Source of the DNA: Sanyastnella coralliicola
GTDB lineage: Bacteria; Bacteroidota; Bacteroidia; Flavobacteriales_D; Sanyastnellaceae
Reading direction: 5' to 3'
Assembly: GCF_030845195.1 (NCBI RefSeq)
Contig: NZ_CP132543.1
Coordinates: 3,551,501-3,615,500 of the forward strand
DNA: 64,000 bases
Positions 63,931 through 64,000 of this stretch are shown piece by piece. Under the pieces are notes generated by a model that searched no databases, was not told the origin of the DNA, and worked only from the letters and a program-made list of their open reading frames with translations. A program made the position numbers and the translations under genes. The first letter of the stretch is position 1, and every line of letters begins with the position of its first letter.

Positions 63931-64000
63931 TCCCCTGTAGCTCAGTTGGTTAGAGCATCTGACTGTTAATCAGAGGGTCGTTGGTTCAAGTCCAACCGGG
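63931..64000 (+). tRNA. tRNA-Asn (GTT), 3' end outside window
   Basis: The cloverleaf is clear: acceptor 5' strand TCCCCTG, D arm GCTCAGTTGGTTAGAGC, anticodon stem TCTGA/TCAGA with loop CTGTTAA (anticodon GTT at 63965-63967), T arm GTTGG-TTCAAGT-CCAAC. Only CGGG of the acceptor 3' strand is inside the window; it pairs correctly with the 5' strand. Confidence 0.96.

Overview
The window is a stretch of ordinary chromosome from a member of the Bacteroidota, most likely a marine member of the Flavobacteriales outside the Flavobacteriaceae proper (Cryomorphaceae / Schleiferiaceae-like). That placement is an inference. It rests on a MurF-Alr fusion, four secreted proteins with type IX secretion (T9SS) C-terminal sorting domains, a PorW/SprE-type T9SS lipoprotein, the half-length glycogen synthase - DUF4270 - glmS block, DUF3098, DUF4837 and DUF5522 proteins, an atpBEFHAG cluster without atpDC, and promoters with the TAnnTTTG -7 element of this phylum. 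No transposase, phage gene, integron or CRISPR array was seen.

Layout. 1-3019: thymidine kinase (cut by the window edge) and murF-alr. 3162-11959: three large secreted proteins: a subtilase, a beta-helix protein with a dockerin-like end, and a BNR-repeat protein. 11998-16249: polyamine region, with speD, a lipoprotein and a membrane-anchored spermidine synthase-like gene on the minus strand, and divergently a YgiB-like lipoprotein plus a glutathionylspermidine synthase-like ATP-grasp enzyme. 16375-21927: long PurF-like protein, ACC-deaminase-like PLP enzyme, two small proteins, urocanase. 22171-28944: tetR-tolC-MFP-RND efflux operon. 29169-31199: arsS-arsM (arsenosugar pathway). 31364-33754: small secreted and lipoproteins, a cupin/JmjC oxygenase, an RRM-RGG RNA-binding protein. 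34005-37249: secreted hydrolase and FG-GAP/ASPIC-UnbV protein. 37402-40970: DUF3098, uppP, M1 peptidase. 40983-43730: tatA - lytic transglycosylase - DUF4837. 43828-48899: panC, divergent glgA-like - DUF4270 - glmS. 49092-52998: outer-membrane protein, lipoprotein, cyclase-family hydrolase, orphan histidine kinase. 53154-61932: sprE/porW - bactofilin - atpZ - atpI-like - atpBEFHAG on the minus strand. 62049-64000: M23 peptidase, PfkB kinase, start of tRNA-Asn.

The clearest unexplained signal is a dispersed 13-bp motif, TTCCGCGCTAGCG. There are nine copies (seven exact, two with one C-to-T change) in both orientations. Eight lie inside genes, always in a phase that reads Ser-Ala-Leu-Ala or Ala-Ser/Asn-Ala-Glu, and they sit in signal peptides, linkers and surface segments. 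It behaves like a highly iterated chromosomal motif and I cannot assign it a function. Two gene pairs also deserve attention: the diglycine-ended lipoprotein with its GspS-like ligase beside polyamine genes, and a small lipoprotein with three Asp-rich repeats next to a cupin/JmjC oxygenase.
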